Source: Trogon surrucura (lineage: Eukaryota > Chordata > Aves > Trogoniformes > Trogonidae). From it: a stretch of DNA of 64,000 nt. A program made the position numbers and the translations under genes. The number at the start of each line of letters is the position of its first letter. The stretch's first letter is position 1. The DNA lies in NCBI GenBank assembly GCA_020746105.1, contig CM036628.1:6086001-6150000 (forward strand), written 5' to 3'. The notes under the pieces are model-generated. The model made no database searches. It was not told where the DNA came from and saw only the letters and a program-made list of their open reading frames with translations. Shown piece by piece: positions 63,576 to 64,000 of the stretch.

Positions 63576-64000
63576 GTACCGGGTGCTGGCGGCTGGGTCG
63601 GGCTGGGCCTCAGGGGAGGGAGTGGGGCCTGGGACGGGAGGAGGAGGAGGCGGCGGCGGCGGCTCCTCCTCCCCACTCTGAGGGAAAGCGGAGGCCCCGG
63701 GGCAGGAGGAAGAGGAGGAGGAAGAGTGGGGCAGGGGTGGAGGCCTCGGCGGGTCCCTCTCGGTGTCTGGGGAGAGGGAGCCGGGCCTGTGGGGGAAGAG
63801 GAGCCGGGGGCCGCCGCCTCGGGGCTGAGGGAACCTGAGGCCTGATGAGGAGGGAGAGAGGGAAGACGAGAGAGGGCCCCGGTGTCCGAGGAGGCCTCGG
63901 GCCTTCCCCCTATTGTGGAAGGGGGAGGCCCTGGCGCTGCCGGTGTGTTGAGAGGAGGCGAGGAGAGCCCGGGGCCGCCTTCTCCTTGGCGCTGGAGCGA
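63576..64000 (+). other. FMR1 intron 1, 5' part
   Basis: It starts GTACCGGG and continues GC-rich to the window end. It contains a four-run G-quadruplex motif at 63,613-63,633 and a GGA/CGG/CCT hairpin at 63,637-63,672. No further exon is visible; in vertebrates intron 1 of FMR1 is long. Confidence 0.85.
63637..63672 (+). repeat. (GGA)4-(CGG)4 hairpin in intron 1
   Basis: Four GGA units, then four uninterrupted CGG units (63,651-63,662), then CTCCTCCTCC. The arm 63,640-63,649 is perfectly complementary to 63,663-63,672, leaving the CGG units in a 13-base loop. It lies about 60 bp after the exon 1 donor. Confidence 0.9.

Larger units (their letters stand above)
62290..64000. other. CpG island over the FMR1 promoter, exon 1 and intron 1 start
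   Basis: CpG density climbs from about 62,290, becomes extreme after 62,480 and continues to the window end. The composition removes stop codons, which explains the 218-, 199- and 135-codon frames here on both strands. In mammals the equivalent island is unmethylated in active alleles and silenced by methylation when the 5' UTR repeat is fully expanded. Only the sequence, not the methylation state, is visible here. Confidence 0.93.

Overview
The window is vertebrate nuclear DNA, almost certainly from a bird. Three things point there: CR1 LINE fragments in both orientations, several ending in the avian CR1 3' octamer (ATTCTATG-type) repeats; avian ERVL-type LTRs; and, at the right edge, the promoter and first coding exon of FMR1 with a CCT-rich tract in its 5' UTR. 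A CCT repeat in that place has been reported for chicken FMR1, where mammals carry CGG. The species cannot be named from the sequence alone. I see no prokaryotic-style gene organisation. Nearly all open frames are short chance frames in AT-rich intergenic DNA.

Layout. 1-36,000 is a gene desert with scattered dead repeats: CR1 pieces near 2.3, 14.5, 17.6, 19.9 and 28.3 kb, ERVL-type LTRs at 16.5 and 26.4 kb, and a tail-to-tail inverted pair of LTR fragments at 34.8-35.1 kb. At 36,034-36,561 (+) lies a coding-like exon with the first part of a heat shock factor DNA-binding domain of the HSFX/HSFY type. It is broken by one in-frame TGA and has lost conserved residues, but keeps a good splice donor. 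37.6-38.3 kb is a longer, old CR1 copy with a decayed reverse transcriptase. 38.8-62.2 kb is again desert, interrupted by an intact solo LTR with 5-bp target duplications (47,682-48,451), three CR1 fragments (52.9, 53.5-54.1, 56.4 kb) and a short tandem repeat.

62.3-64.0 kb is a strong CpG island holding the FMR1 promoter, its predicted 5' UTR, coding exon 1 (63,525-63,575, 17 codons, ending at a GT donor) and the start of intron 1. Two promoter blocks resemble the human FMR1 promoter as I remember it: an E-box/CRE block and a TTTC..TTTCATTTCCGG block. The UTR has only three consecutive CGG units plus a CCT tract and a GA tract. Four CGG units sit in intron 1 inside a perfect hairpin.

Only two genes are supported: FMR1 (exon 1 only) and the HSF-like relic. 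The rest is intergenic DNA that may hold regulatory elements I cannot identify by eye. Statements on mammalian or chicken FMR1 and on family consensus sequences come from general knowledge; no alignments were run.
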